Positions 8,710-18,001 of a stretch of 64,000 bases of DNA are shown here, piece after piece; positions within the stretch are counted from its first letter, which is position 1, and every line of letters starts with the position of its first letter. A program made the translations under genes and the position numbers. Under the pieces are notes generated by a model that ran no database searches, was not told the origin of the DNA, and saw only the letters and a list, made by a program, of their open reading frames with translations. Source of the stretch: Blattabacterium cuenoti. Its GTDB lineage: Bacteria > Bacteroidota > Bacteroidia > Flavobacteriales > Blattabacteriaceae. The stretch lies in the NCBI RefSeq assembly GCF_014252095.1, contig NZ_CP059210.1:437252-501251 (forward strand), given 5' to 3'.

Positions 8710-9999
8710 ATGAATATCCCAACAGTCAATAATCTAAAAAGAGTCGTTATTATTGGTGCAGGATTTGCTGGTTTACAAGTTGCAAAAAAATTGAAAAGGG
8801 ATAAGTTTCAAGTGGTACTTATAGATAAAAATAATTACCACACTTTTCAGCCTTTATTATATCAGGTAGCTACAGCAGGATTAGAACCAGATTCTATTGC
8901 GCATTCTATTAGAACGATTATCAAAAAAACGAAAAATTTCTTTTTTAGATTAGCTCATGTTCATTATATCAATACAGAAAAACAAAAAATATATACAAAT
9001 GTTGGATGCTTATTTTATGATTATTTAATTATGGCTACTGGTTCAGTTACCAATTATTTTGGAAACAAAAATATTGAACATTTTGCTTTACCTATGAAAT
9101 CTATACCAGAAGCTTTAAATTTAAGAAGTCTTATCTTACAAGACTTTGAATCTGCTTTACTTACTAAAGATTATAAAGAAAGAGAAAGACTTATGACTTT
9201 TGTGATTGTTGGTGGCGGTCCTACTGGAGTAGAATTAGCAGGCGCACTAGCAGAGATGAAAAAATACGTATTACCAAATGATTATCCAGATTTGGATATA
9301 AAACGTATGAATATTCATTTATTGCAGGCGACTTCAAGATTATTAGATGGAATGTCTGAAACTTCTGCAAAACAAGCTTTTAAAAATTTAAAAGAATTAG
9401 GAGTTAATATTTGGTTAGATTGCTTAGTTAAAGATTATAACGGAAAAATTGTTTTTATAGATAAAAATAAAAACATAGAATCTGCTAACGTTATATGGGC
9501 AGCAGGAGTAAAAGGTGCTATGATAAAAGGATTTCTAAAAGAAGACATGGAAGGAAAAAGAATTTTGGTGGATAATTATTTGAAAACTTTAAGATATAAA
9601 AATATTTTTGCTATTGGCGATATCGCTTATATGATTAAAAATAAATCTTATCCAAATGGACATCCTATGATGGCTCAACCAGCTATTCAACAAGGAAATT
9701 ATTTAGCGGATAATTTTAATTTTTTTCTAGAAAAAAAACAAATTAAACCTTTCCGATACAAAAATTTAGGAACTATGGCCACTATTGGAAGAAATAAAGC
9801 AGTATGTGATTTTCCATGCTTTAAATTAAAAGGATTTTTAGCTTGGATTGTTTGGATGTTTGTCCATTTAGTTAGTTTAGTGGGGTTTAGAAATAGAGTT
9901 ATCGCTTTAATGAATTGGGTTATTCAATATTTTCATTATAATAAAAGTGTAAGACTTATTATAAGACCATTTCACAGAAAAAAAATTAATCAAAAATAA
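8710..9999 (+). CDS. ndh: Type II NADH:quinone oxidoreductase (NDH-2)
   Basis: The 429-residue flavoprotein has an FAD-binding VIIGAGFAGLQVAKKL near residues 13-28. NYHTFQPLLYQVATAGLEP (about 43-61) is a conserved NDH-2 block. The NADH-binding fold VIVGGGPTGVELAGAL lies near residues 165-180, and NIFAIGDIA completes the FAD site. NDH-2 passes electrons from NADH to menaquinone at the inner membrane face without pumping protons. The hydrophobic C-terminal region (LAWIVWMFVHLVSLVGF) is the membrane anchor. It fits with menF, menI and succinate dehydrogenase in this window. Its 3' end overlaps the convergent menF by 14 bases. Confidence 0.95.
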   Translation: MNIPTVNNLKRVVIIGAGFAGLQVAKKLKRDKFQVVLIDKNNYHTFQPLLYQVATAGLEPDSIAHSIRTIIKKTKNFFFRLAHVHYINTEKQKIYTNVGCLFYDYLIMATGSVTNYFGNKNIEHFALPMKSIPEALNLRSLILQDFESALLTKDYKERERLMTFVIVGGGPTGVELAGALAEMKKYVLPNDYPDLDIKRMNIHLLQATSRLLDGMSETSAKQAFKNLKELGVNIWLDCLVKDYNGKIVFIDKNKNIESANVIWAAGVKGAMIKGFLKEDMEGKRILVDNYLKTLRYKNIFAIGDIAYMIKNKSYPNGHPMMAQPAIQQGNYLADNFNFFLEKKQIKPFRYKNLGTMATIGRNKAVCDFPCFKLKGFLAWIVWMFVHLVSLVGFRNRVIALMNWVIQYFHYNKSVRLIIRPFHRKKINQK

Positions 10000-11044
10000 A
10001 TTGAGAAAGAATGTTTTTGAATTTATTTTCTGTTTCTGTATATTCTTTATTCGTTTCACTATCCTTTGTAATTCCGCTTCCTGCATATAAAATAATTTCT
10101 TTTTTTTCCATTTTTATTTTTCCACATCTCAAATTAAGATATAATTCTATTTTACTTCCTCCATCATAAACAGGACCAAGATAACCTGCATAAAAATTTC
10201 TTTGATATCCTTCATATTTTTGTAAATATTCTAAAGAATTATTCTTAGGAAATCCACATATAGAAGGTGTAGGCGACATATCGCTTAATATTTTAAAATA
10301 ATTCTTTTTCTCCAAAAAAGAAAAACTAATAGGAGTTTCTAAATGGTGTAGATGCCCTATATTCAAAATTCTAGTTTTTTCAATACAAAGATTTCCAGAA
10401 AATTTCTTAAAAAAATTAAGAAAATATTTTATTACTATATGATGTTCTTCGATTTCTTTTTTAGTCCATTTATGGTTTCCCCAAATAGTCCCAGCTAATG
10501 CTACAGTTTTTAACTTTTTATCATGACATTTAACTAGTAACTCCGGAGAAGCTCCAATCCAAAAACCATGATTCAAGTCATACCATAAAGTTATAAATGC
10601 ATTCGGATATGAATAAATAAGTTTTTGAAAGGTTTTTTTCAAGTAAAAATTTTGAAATGGAATTTTAATACACCTAGATACAACTATTTTTTCTAAATTT
10701 CTATTCTTTTTTATAGTTTCAATAGATTTTTCAATCAAATTCTTATATTTTTTCGAATAAATTAATAAAGAAGTTTCCCTATTTTTCAATGGAAAAATGA
10801 AATTATTCATTTTTTTTTGATTTTCTATATTTATAAAAAAAATTTTTTTTGTATAAATTTTTATAATACAGTTTTGATCAAAACTGACAATGAGGAAAAA
10901 GTTATTTTCTTTTTTAGATTTCTCTTCTTGAGAAAAAAAATATATTTTTTTTTCATAGGGTTTTTTAAACAGTACAAAACTTCTATTGTTCCAATAATTT
11001 TCAATTATTTTTTTATATAAGTTGATCACATTTATTTCTACCAT
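9986..11044 (-). CDS. menF: Isochorismate synthase (chorismate-binding enzyme)
   Basis: The 352-residue protein is a single chorismate-binding domain, shorter than E. coli MenF, as in other Flavobacteria. Motifs include KIVVSRCIKI, WIGASPELLVK, VALAGTIWGN, PTPSICGFP, YAGYLGPV and LYAGSGITKDS, which cover the active-site blocks. It converts chorismate to isochorismate, the entry to menaquinone synthesis. Anthranilate or aminodeoxychorismate synthase would be alternatives, but pairing with a hotdog thioesterase 7 bp upstream supports a menaquinone role. The aroC gene in this window supplies chorismate. It overlaps ndh by 14 bases at the 3' ends. Confidence 0.88.
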   Translation of the reverse strand: MVEINVINLYKKIIENYWNNRSFVLFKKPYEKKIYFFSQEEKSKKENNFFLIVSFDQNCIIKIYTKKIFFINIENQKKMNNFIFPLKNRETSLLIYSKKYKNLIEKSIETIKKNRNLEKIVVSRCIKIPFQNFYLKKTFQKLIYSYPNAFITLWYDLNHGFWIGASPELLVKCHDKKLKTVALAGTIWGNHKWTKKEIEEHHIVIKYFLNFFKKFSGNLCIEKTRILNIGHLHHLETPISFSFLEKKNYFKILSDMSPTPSICGFPKNNSLEYLQKYEGYQRNFYAGYLGPVYDGGSKIELYLNLRCGKIKMEKKEIILYAGSGITKDSETNKEYTETENKFKNILSQFIFD

Positions 11045-11051
11045 TTTATAG

Positions 11052-11480
11052 TTATTGTTTTTTTTTTGGAATTATTATATTAGTCATTTTGCAATAACTA
11101 ATCTTTTCCTTTTTTTCATTGTAAATACTAATTTGAATGAAATGAATAGTTTTTCCTTTATGAATTATCTTTGCTTTCGCAAAGACTATACCTTTCATAA
11201 CTTTTTGTATGTGATTTGCTGAAATTTCAATATTAAACACATTAAAAATGTTTTTATTTACATTTATGATAGACAGAGAACTTCCAACACTTTCAGCTAA
11301 AGCTATTGTAGCACCACCATGAAGAAAACCTATAGGTTGTAGTTTTTTTTTGTTGACGGGCATTTTTGCCACTAAAAAATTTAATCCTAAATAGATATAT
11401 TTTATTTGAAGAGTATTCATCAATGTATTTTTTCTTAAACTATTTAACTCTTCTAATATTTTTTTATTTTTTTTTTCCAT
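11052..11480 (-). CDS. menI: Hotdog-fold thioesterase, probable DHNA-CoA thioesterase (PaaI/YdiI-like)
   Basis: The 142-residue protein has the hotdog thioesterase signature GFLHGGATIALAESVGS at about residues 48-64, with the catalytic acidic residue in ALAES. The closest functional type is YdiI/MenI, which frees 1,4-dihydroxy-2-naphthoate from CoA in menaquinone synthesis. The flavobacterial pairing with menF, here 7 bp downstream, supports this. A general PaaI-type acyl-CoA thioesterase cannot be excluded from sequence alone. Confidence 0.78.
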   Translation of the reverse strand: MEKKNKKILEELNSLRKNTLMNTLQIKYIYLGLNFLVAKMPVNKKKLQPIGFLHGGATIALAESVGSSLSIINVNKNIFNVFNIEISANHIQKVMKGIVFAKAKIIHKGKTIHFIQISIYNEKKEKISYCKMTNIIIPKKKQ

Positions 11481-11601
11481 TTTTTTAATAAAATCCCAAC
11501 GTCATTACTTAATAATACGTCTCCATAATAAAATTTTGTTTTTTTTTTCATTTTCAACGAATCAAATGTATATAAAAAAATAAAAGATGAATTTCTATTT
11601 A

Positions 11602-11627
11602 ATAGTAATAAAAGATTTTATTACTAT
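11602..11627. repeat. Perfect 26-base AT-rich inverted repeat
   Basis: ATAGTAATAAAA and TTTTATTACTAT are exact complements separated by GA, giving a 12-bp stem. The repeat lies in the 239-bp space between the divergent menI and idi genes. It is not followed by a T-run on either side, so an operator or cruciform/hairpin role is as likely as termination. Confidence 0.6.
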
Positions 11628-11719
11628 ATATAAATGATGTATAAAAAGAACTTCAATGAAGGTTTTCAAAAAATATATTCCCATACTAATACGTACATTT
11701 GCCCGTTAAAAAATTAACC

Positions 11720-12262
11720 ATGGAAAAAAAAAAAGAGGATTTTATTCCTTTATTAGGAATAAATAATAAGATTATCGGTTTTGAAAAAAAAGAAAAAATT
11801 CATAAAAAAGGCTTGTTACACAGTGCGGTGTCTGTTTTTATTTTTAACGAAAAATCTAAAAAAGATGAAAATAAGTTGTTAATGTTGCAAAAAAGATCTT
11901 CAGAAAAATATCACTCTTCACTTTTATGGGCAAATACCTGTTGTAGTCATCCTAAAAAACACGAATCTGTTTTGACAGCTGCACATCGTTGTTTAATAGA
12001 AGAAATGGGATTTGATTGTTTTTTAGAAAAAAAATTTTGTTTTACCTATTATGAATTATTAAATAATGGATTAATAGAAAATGAATTAGATCACGTATTT
12101 GTAGGATATTACGCTTATTCTCCTGTTATTAATTCTAAAGAAGTAAATAATTGGAAATGGATTACTCTAAAAAAATTAAGAAAAGATATTCAACTTGATC
12201 CGAATTCTTACACTATTTGGTTAAAAATTATTATTAATAATTATCTAAAAAAATTAATTTAG
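11720..12262 (+). CDS. idi: Isopentenyl-diphosphate delta-isomerase, type I
   Basis: With the ATG at 11720 the protein has 180 residues, the usual type I length. An in-frame TTG at 11699 would add seven residues without family support. The Nudix-like core shows WANTCCSHP, containing the catalytic cysteine, followed by AAHRCLIEEMGF, which carries the metal-binding and active-site glutamates. A later ENELDHVFVG block is also typical. The enzyme interconverts IPP and DMAPP in the cytoplasm, feeding menaquinone side chains and undecaprenyl lipid. DMAPP is also the donor for MiaA, encoded at 18 kb. The start codon is followed by an in-frame A11 run. Confidence 0.95.
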   Translation: MEKKKEDFIPLLGINNKIIGFEKKEKIHKKGLLHSAVSVFIFNEKSKKDENKLLMLQKRSSEKYHSSLLWANTCCSHPKKHESVLTAAHRCLIEEMGFDCFLEKKFCFTYYELLNNGLIENELDHVFVGYYAYSPVINSKEVNNWKWITLKKLRKDIQLDPNSYTIWLKIIINNYLKKLI

Positions 12263-12281
12263 ATTTATAAAAAAAAATTAG

Positions 12282-12692
12282 ATGAAAGTAACTATAAGTA
12301 GAAAAGGATATTTCAGTGCAGCACATAAATTATACAATTCTAAATGGGATTATCATAAGAATATTGAAGTGTTTGGAAAATGTGCTTATTTAAATTATCA
12401 TGGACATAATTATGAATATATAGTAAGTCTTACAGGAAAAATAAATTCGGAAACTGGATTTGTTTTCAGTTTACAAAAATTAAAAAATCTTCTTTGTGAA
12501 GAAATAGAAGAACTTTTTGATCACAAAAATATTAATCTCGATATTAAAGAGTTTTCTATAACTAATCCTACTGCAGAAAATATTGTCATTTTCTTGTGGA
12601 ATCGAATAAAAAAAAAAATATCGTCTAACTTACATTTAAAAATAACTTTGTATGAAACTAAAAATAATTTTGTAGAATATGATGGATCATAA
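12282..12692 (+). CDS. queD: 6-pyruvoyl-tetrahydropterin synthase family protein (QueD-like)
   Basis: The 136-residue protein has the zinc histidine of FSAAHKL (about 12-18), the catalytic cysteine and paired zinc histidines in GKCAYLNYHGHNYEY (about 32-46), and NPTAENIVIFLWNRI toward the end. QueD makes 6-carboxy-tetrahydropterin, an early queuosine precursor; PTPS homologues can also serve pterin synthesis. In Flavobacteria it follows idi, as here, 19 bp downstream. An A11 run at 12608-12618 is in frame. Its last 14 bases overlap gcvT. Whether the rest of the queuosine route exists cannot be seen. Confidence 0.87.
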   Translation: MKVTISRKGYFSAAHKLYNSKWDYHKNIEVFGKCAYLNYHGHNYEYIVSLTGKINSETGFVFSLQKLKNLLCEEIEELFDHKNINLDIKEFSITNPTAENIVIFLWNRIKKKISSNLHLKITLYETKNNFVEYDGS

Positions 12693-13788
12693 TGTAAAAA
12701 AAACAGTTCTTTATAAGAATCACATAAAATTAGGAGCAAAAATGATTTCTTATTCGGGTTTTTATATGCCGCTTCAATATGTGTCTTCATTAATAGAACA
12801 TATGACGGTAAGAACAAATGTTGGAATTTTTGACGTAAGTCATATGGGAAAATTCATTTTAAAAGGAAAAAATTCTCATAAGTTTCTACAATATTTCACC
12901 ACTAACGATCTGTCTAATATAAAGACCGGACAAGCTCAATACTCTTGTTTCATTAATCAATTAGGGGGAATTATAGATGATTTAGTTATTTACAAAATTT
13001 CAGAAGAAAAATTTTTACTTATAGTTAATGCGGCTAATATTGATAAAAATAAAAAATGGATAAATGATCATTTAAATCACCAAGATTTAACATTTATAGA
13101 TTTATCTCAAGAATATTCTCTTTTAGCTATTCAAGGACCAAAATCTTTATCTTCTATTCAAAAATTAACGAATATTTCTTTATCTAAAATTCCTTTTTAT
13201 TATTTTGAAATAGGAAAGTTTTCAGAAATAGATGATGTTTTGATATCTCGTACAGGATATACTGGATCTAAAGGAGTGGAAATTTTTATCCGTAATAAAC
13301 ATGCAGAAAATATTTGGAATGAAATTTTGAAAATAGGAGAATCTTTTCAAATAAGACCTTGTGGTATAGCCAGTAGAAATTCTTTAAGATTGGAAATGGG
13401 ATATCGTTTATATGGTCAAGAATTATCTGAAAAAATAACCCCTATAGAAGCTGGATTATCTTGGATTACAAAGTTTAATAAAAAATTTATAGGAAGAGAA
13501 ATATTGTGGAAACAAAAAAAAGAAGGAAACTATAACAAGTTTATATCTTTTCTTGTAGAAAAAAAAGGAAAAATACCTAGATCAGGATATGTATTAAAAA
13601 ATGCAAAAAATTCCACAATTGGAATAGTAACTTCTGGAGTATATTCTCCAGTATTAAAAAAAGGAATAGGATTAGGATATCTAACAAAAAATAATTGTGA
13701 TTTAGATAAAAATTTTATTTTTGTTTCAATCAGAAACAAAAATATTCCTATTCAAATAGTAAAACTCCCCTTCCTAAAAAAAATATAG
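12679..13788 (+). CDS. gcvT: Aminomethyltransferase, glycine cleavage T protein
   Basis: The 369-residue protein shows the GcvT pattern: LGAKMISYSGFYMPLQY near the start, NVGIFDVSHMGKF (about 48-60), a folate-binding middle with SRTGYTGSKGVEIF (about 191-204), and RLEMGYRLYGQELS. GcvT takes the aminomethyl group from lipoyl-H protein and releases methylene-tetrahydrofolate and ammonia. The E3 partner, dihydrolipoyl dehydrogenase, is at 57 kb; P and H proteins are not in the window. It overlaps queD by 14 bases, and translation may start at 12679 or 12682. Confidence 0.96.
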   Translation: MMDHNVKKTVLYKNHIKLGAKMISYSGFYMPLQYVSSLIEHMTVRTNVGIFDVSHMGKFILKGKNSHKFLQYFTTNDLSNIKTGQAQYSCFINQLGGIIDDLVIYKISEEKFLLIVNAANIDKNKKWINDHLNHQDLTFIDLSQEYSLLAIQGPKSLSSIQKLTNISLSKIPFYYFEIGKFSEIDDVLISRTGYTGSKGVEIFIRNKHAENIWNEILKIGESFQIRPCGIASRNSLRLEMGYRLYGQELSEKITPIEAGLSWITKFNKKFIGREILWKQKKEGNYNKFISFLVEKKGKIPRSGYVLKNAKNSTIGIVTSGVYSPVLKKGIGLGYLTKNNCDLDKNFIFVSIRNKNIPIQIVKLPFLKKI

Positions 13789-13833
13789 AAATATCTTTTG
13801 TATTTCCTTACCTCAACCATAATAATATAGAAA

Positions 13834-15177
13834 ATAACATATTTACAACATATTAAAAAAAATTTTTTATTAGTTATTCCTATTTCTTTTACTCAATTAG
13901 GAGTCATATTTGTTGGTTTTTCTGATAATGTAATGGTAGGTTTTTTAGGAAAAAAAGCTTTGGCCTCAGTTTCTTTAGCTAATGCCGTTTTTTTTATTAT
14001 TATCATATTTGGACTTGGAATTTCCACCTCTATTTCTTCTTTGATAGCATCTTTGGATGCTAAAAAAGAATATAAAAAAGGAGCCATGGTTTTTTATCAT
14101 GGTTTAATTCTTAATTTCTTTTTGTCAATTCTTATGTATGTGTTTATACATATTTTTTTCTATGTTATTCCATATTTAGGACAACCTAAAGAAATTTTAA
14201 GTGATACCATATCTTTTTTAAGAATTATAGCTTTATCTTTTATTCCATGGATGGTCTTCGAAGTTTTTAGAAAGTTCTCAGAAGGATTATCTTTAGTTTT
14301 TCCTAGCCTAATTATTACTTGGATTTCTGCTTTTATCAATATAATATTAAATTATTTGTTTATCAACGGATTTTATGGTTTTCCAAATTTAGGAGTAAAG
14401 GGAATAGCTTATGCTACTCTTATTTCTCGTATAACTATGCTCATAGGTCTTTATCTTCTATTATATAAGTATAAAAAAGTCCGTATTTACTACAACTATT
14501 TTCATTTTCTTTTTAAGAAAGAATATTTTGAAAAAATCTTGAAAATAGGAATTCCTTCTGGACTACACATGTTATTTGAAATGAGTACTTTTTCTATATC
14601 TTCTTTTATCACTGGAAAATGTGGAATTAAAGAATTAGCTGCACATCAAATAGTAATTAGCCTTGTTTCTTCTACTTTTCTTTTAAATACAGGATTTTCT
14701 GTAACAGCAACAGTAAGAATAGGAAATCAATTAGCATTAAAAAATTATTCTGAATTAAGAAAAATAGGATGGTCTGTTATATTTATGGGAATGATATTTA
14801 TGTTCATATGTAGTTTTTTCTTTATTTTATTTAGAAATCACATTCCATATGTATATGTAAAAAACGACCATGAAGTTTTTCGTATAGCAAAAAAAATGAT
14901 TATCATTGCTAGCGTTTTTCAATTATTTGATGGATTACAAGGAATACTTCTCGGTGCATTGAGAGGAATACAAGATGTCAAAATTCCTATGTGGATAAGT
15001 TTTTTTTCTTATTGGATTATTGCATTACCCATAGCATGGATTCTTTCTATATATTTTAAAATGGGTGGTGGCGGAGTTTGGATTGGATTAGGAACAGGAC
15101 TCACTATTTCTGCTATACTACTGATGATAAGATATGAAATTATAACTAATAGACTCATAAAAATGAATAATAATTGA
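13834..15177 (+). CDS. MATE-family multidrug/sodium antiporter
   Basis: The protein has about 12 hydrophobic helices in two similar halves, as in MATE exporters, which expel cationic compounds with Na+ or H+. The first ATG (13933) lies inside helix 1. Upstream the same frame stays open to a TAG at 13828 and encodes a typical MATE N-terminus (LLVIPISFTQLGVIFVGFSD) just before VMVGFLGKKA. No ATG, GTG or TTG exists there; candidate starts are ATA 13834 and ATT 13852, so the real start is uncertain. Full length would be 447 or 441 residues, the family norm. GIPSGLHMLFEMSTF marks the start of the second half. The substrate cannot be told. Confidence 0.85.
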   Translation: MTYLQHIKKNFLLVIPISFTQLGVIFVGFSDNVMVGFLGKKALASVSLANAVFFIIIIFGLGISTSISSLIASLDAKKEYKKGAMVFYHGLILNFFLSILMYVFIHIFFYVIPYLGQPKEILSDTISFLRIIALSFIPWMVFEVFRKFSEGLSLVFPSLIITWISAFINIILNYLFINGFYGFPNLGVKGIAYATLISRITMLIGLYLLLYKYKKVRIYYNYFHFLFKKEYFEKILKIGIPSGLHMLFEMSTFSISSFITGKCGIKELAAHQIVISLVSSTFLLNTGFSVTATVRIGNQLALKNYSELRKIGWSVIFMGMIFMFICSFFFILFRNHIPYVYVKNDHEVFRIAKKMIIIASVFQLFDGLQGILLGALRGIQDVKIPMWISFFSYWIIALPIAWILSIYFKMGGGGVWIGLGTGLTISAILLMIRYEIITNRLIKMNNN

Positions 15178-15205
15178 ATCTTCATTAAAGATTAAATATC
15201 TATAT

Positions 15206-15234
15206 TTGTCAGAGTATGTATAATTATGTATTAA
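15206..15234 (+). promoter_or_regulatory. Putative promoter upstream of the DEAD-box helicase gene
   Basis: TTGTCA (15206-15211) and TATTAA (15229-15234) are separated by 17 bp, about 45 bp before the helicase ATG. This resembles a general -35/-10 pair; the Bacteroidetes TAnnTTTG box is not matched. In such AT-rich DNA chance matches are common. Confidence 0.3.
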
Positions 15235-15278
15235 TGTTGAAATCTTAATTAAGTGTTCTTAATTAATTTCATTTTTTT

Positions 15279-16916
15279 ATGAAAACATTCAAAGAATATA
15301 ATTTTTTAAATGATAAAATTATTCGAGCTTTAGAAGATCTAGGAATAAAAACTCCTACACCTATACAAAAAAAAGTTATTCCCTATTTATTAAAATCAGA
15401 AAAAGATCTAATAGCATTGGCGCAAACTGGAACTGGAAAAACAGCTGCTTTTGGTTTGCCTATCATACAAAAAATAAATTTAGAATTCCGTTTCCCTCAA
15501 GCATTAATTTTATGTCCTACAAGAGAACTTTGTATACAAATCACACGTGATCTTTTCCGTTTTTCTAAATATGTTTCATTAATCAAAATTATCCCTTTGT
15601 ATGGAGGCGTTAGTATTGAGAATCAAATATTATCTTTACAAAAAAAAACTCACATTATTATCGGAACTCCAGGTAGAATTATTGATTTAATTGAAAGAAA
15701 AAAACTACATTTATCCGATATAAAATATTTAGTCCTTGACGAAGCGGACGAAATGTTAAATATGGGTTTTAAAGAAGAATTAGATTCTATTATAAAAAAA
15801 CTACCGAAAAAAAGACAAAGTCTACTATTTTCTGCTACGATGTCTAAATATATGAATGGAATCGCACATGATTATTTAATAGATCCTATAGAAATTATTA
15901 CAGGAAAACGAAATTTCGCATCTGACGATGTGAGGCATATCTATTACATAGTGAGTAATCAAAACAAATATCTTGCTTTAAAACGTATTGTAGATATCAA
16001 TCCAGATATTTATGGAATTATATTTTGCAAAACTAGAAAAGAAACTAGAGAAATAGCTGAATCTTTAATAAAAGATGGTTATAATGCTGATGCACTTTAT
16101 GGAGATCTCTCACAATCACAACGGGAATCCGTCATGAACAGGTTTAGAAATCGAATTTTACAATTTCTTGTGGCAACAGATATAGCATCTCGTGGGATAG
16201 ATGTAAATGATGTGACTCATGTCATTAACTACAATATTCCAGATGAAAGTGAAATCTATGTACATAGAAGTGGTCGGACAGGAAGGGCAGGAAATACTGG
16301 AGTTTCTGTTTGCATTATTCATTCTAGAGAAACTAAAAATCTACGAGAATTTGAAAAAAAAATAGGAAAAAGTTTTGAGAGAATCATGATTCCTTCTGGA
16401 GAAGAAGTCTGTGAAAAAAAACTCTTTCATTTTATAGAAAAAATAAAAAAAGTAGTAGTAGATGAACAATCTATGAAAACATTTCTTCCAGAAATCCAAA
16501 AAAGATTGGAATTATTTGATCGAAAAGAATTAATCAAACGTTTCTCTTGGATAGAATTTAATCGTTTTTTTTCCTATTACAAAAACTCTAAAAATCTAAA
16601 CAATTCTATTTCTTCGTACAAAAAAAATTATTCTTCAAAAAAAAAATTCCTTTTCAAAAGCTTAAAAAAAGTAAAAAAAGAATCTTTTTCAAAACTTTTT
16701 CTCAATATAGGATATAAAGATAATCTAACAAAATTAGGCCTGATTCATTTAATCAATCAATCCGTTCGTAATTCACGTGTTAATATTGGAAATATAGAAA
16801 TATTATCCAACTTTTCTTTATTTGAAGTAGAAAAACGTTATCAAAAAAAAATATTAATAGGTATGAGTAAAATCCATCACTTTGGAAGACCTCTTTCTAT
16901 AGAAATAAAAAATTAA
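15279..16916 (+). CDS. deaD: DEAD-box ATP-dependent RNA helicase with DbpA-type C-terminal domain
   Basis: The 545-residue protein has all core motifs: Q-motif TPTPIQKKV, Walker A AQTGTGKT (about 48-55), PTRELC, DEAD in VLDEADEML (about 150-158), SAT (about 186), the ARGID-like SRGIDV and [10 protein letters not shown] (about 328-337). After the helicase core there is a lysine-rich linker. A small domain ending [18 protein letters not shown] follows, resembling the DbpA RNA-binding domain of DeaD/CsdA. The protein probably unwinds rRNA or mRNA structure during ribosome assembly or cold. It is one of few helicases expected in a reduced genome. It lies 5 bp before aroC. Confidence 0.94.
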   Translation: MKTFKEYNFLNDKIIRALEDLGIKTPTPIQKKVIPYLLKSEKDLIALAQTGTGKTAAFGLPIIQKINLEFRFPQALILCPTRELCIQITRDLFRFSKYVSLIKIIPLYGGVSIENQILSLQKKTHIIIGTPGRIIDLIERKKLHLSDIKYLVLDEADEMLNMGFKEELDSIIKKLPKKRQSLLFSATMSKYMNGIAHDYLIDPIEIITGKRNFASDDVRHIYYIVSNQNKYLALKRIVDINPDIYGIIFCKTRKETREIAESLIKDGYNADALYGDLSQSQRESVMNRFRNRILQFLVATDIASRGIDVNDVTHVINYNIPDESEIYVHRSGRTGRAGNTGVSVCIIHSRETKNLREFEKKIGKSFERIMIPSGEEVCEKKLFHFIEKIKKVVVDEQSMKTFLPEIQKRLELFDRKELIKRFSWIEFNRFFSYYKNSKNLNNSISSYKKNYSSKKKFLFKSLKKVKKESFSKLFLNIGYKDNLTKLGLIHLINQSVRNSRVNIGNIEILSNFSLFEVEKRYQKKILIGMSKIHHFGRPLSIEIKN

Positions 16917-16921
16917 AATTT

Positions 16922-18001
16922 ATGGCTGGTAATATTTTTGGGAATTTATTTAGAGTGACTACTTTCGGAGAAAGCCATGGAAATGCTTTAGGAGGTATTA
17001 TTGATGGATGTCCCGCTGGAATCGAATTGAATTTTGAAGAAATTCAAAATGAATTAAATAGAAGAAAACCAGGTCAATCCTCTATTGTTACTCAAAGAAA
17101 TGAACCGGATAAAGTAAATTTTCTTTCTGGAATTTTGGATAATAAAACTACAGGAACTCCTATTGGATTTATTATCTTCAATAAGGATCATCAATCAGAA
17201 GATTATAGACATATTCAAAATATATATCGTCCTTCTCATTCAGATTTCACCTATGAAAAAAAATATGGAATAAGAGATTATAGAGGAGGCGGGCGTTCTT
17301 CTGCACGTGAAACAATATGTAGAGTAGTAGCTGGTTCCATTGCTAAACAATTAATAAAAGACATAAAAATTACATCTTATGTTTCTTCCGTGGGAAACAT
17401 ATCTATAAAAAAACCTTATCAAGATTTGGACTTATCAAAAATAGAAGAAAACTCTATCAGGTGTCCTGATCCATATGCTGCAGAAAAAATGATATCTCTA
17501 ATCCGTAAAATTCAGAAAAAAGGAGATACCATAGGTGGGACTATAACCTGTGTTATAAACAATGTTCCAGTAGGAATTGGAGAACCTGTTTTTAATAAAT
17601 TACATGCTGAATTGGCAAAAGCTATGCTTTCTATTAATGCTGTCAAAGGCTTTGAATATGGTAGTGGATTTTTTGGATCTGAATTGACTGGATCTAAACA
17701 TAATGATTTATTTAATAGTGATGGAAGCACTAAAACAAATTTTTCAGGAGGTATTTTAGGCGGGATATCAAATGGAATGGATATTTACTTTAGGATAGCA
17801 TTTAAACCTGTAGCTACAATAATGCAAAAACAAAAAACTATAGATAAAAAAGGAAATTTGGTTCTTATGGAAGGAAAGGGAAGACATGATCCTTGTGTAC
17901 TTCCTCGTGCTATTCCTATTGTAGAATCTATGACGGCATTAGTTTTAGCTGATTATTGGATGTATAGAAAATTATCTAAATATTCTTCAATAAGGAATTG
18001 A
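16922..18001 (+). CDS. aroC: Chorismate synthase
   Basis: The 359-residue protein carries the three AroC signatures: [14 protein letters not shown] (about 17-30), a [11 protein letters not shown] segment (about 122-132) that binds FMN, and the C-terminal [17 protein letters not shown] (about 320-336). It removes phosphate from EPSP to make chorismate, which feeds aromatic amino acids, folate and, through menF at 10 kb, menaquinone. The shikimate dehydrogenase of the same pathway is at 62.7 kb. Its stop codon TGA overlaps the TTG start of miaA. Confidence 0.98.
   Translation: MAGNIFGNLFRVTTFGESHGNALGGIIDGCPAGIELNFEEIQNELNRRKPGQSSIVTQRNEPDKVNFLSGILDNKTTGTPIGFIIFNKDHQSEDYRHIQNIYRPSHSDFTYEKKYGIRDYRGGGRSSARETICRVVAGSIAKQLIKDIKITSYVSSVGNISIKKPYQDLDLSKIEENSIRCPDPYAAEKMISLIRKIQKKGDTIGGTITCVINNVPVGIGEPVFNKLHAELAKAMLSINAVKGFEYGSGFFGSELTGSKHNDLFNSDGSTKTNFSGGILGGISNGMDIYFRIAFKPVATIMQKQKTIDKKGNLVLMEGKGRHDPCVLPRAIPIVESMTALVLADYWMYRKLSKYSSIRN

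Noticed and set aside
11699..11720. TTG 11699 as the idi start
   Set aside because: It would add seven residues (MPVKKLT) with no family support; ATG 11720 gives the usual length.
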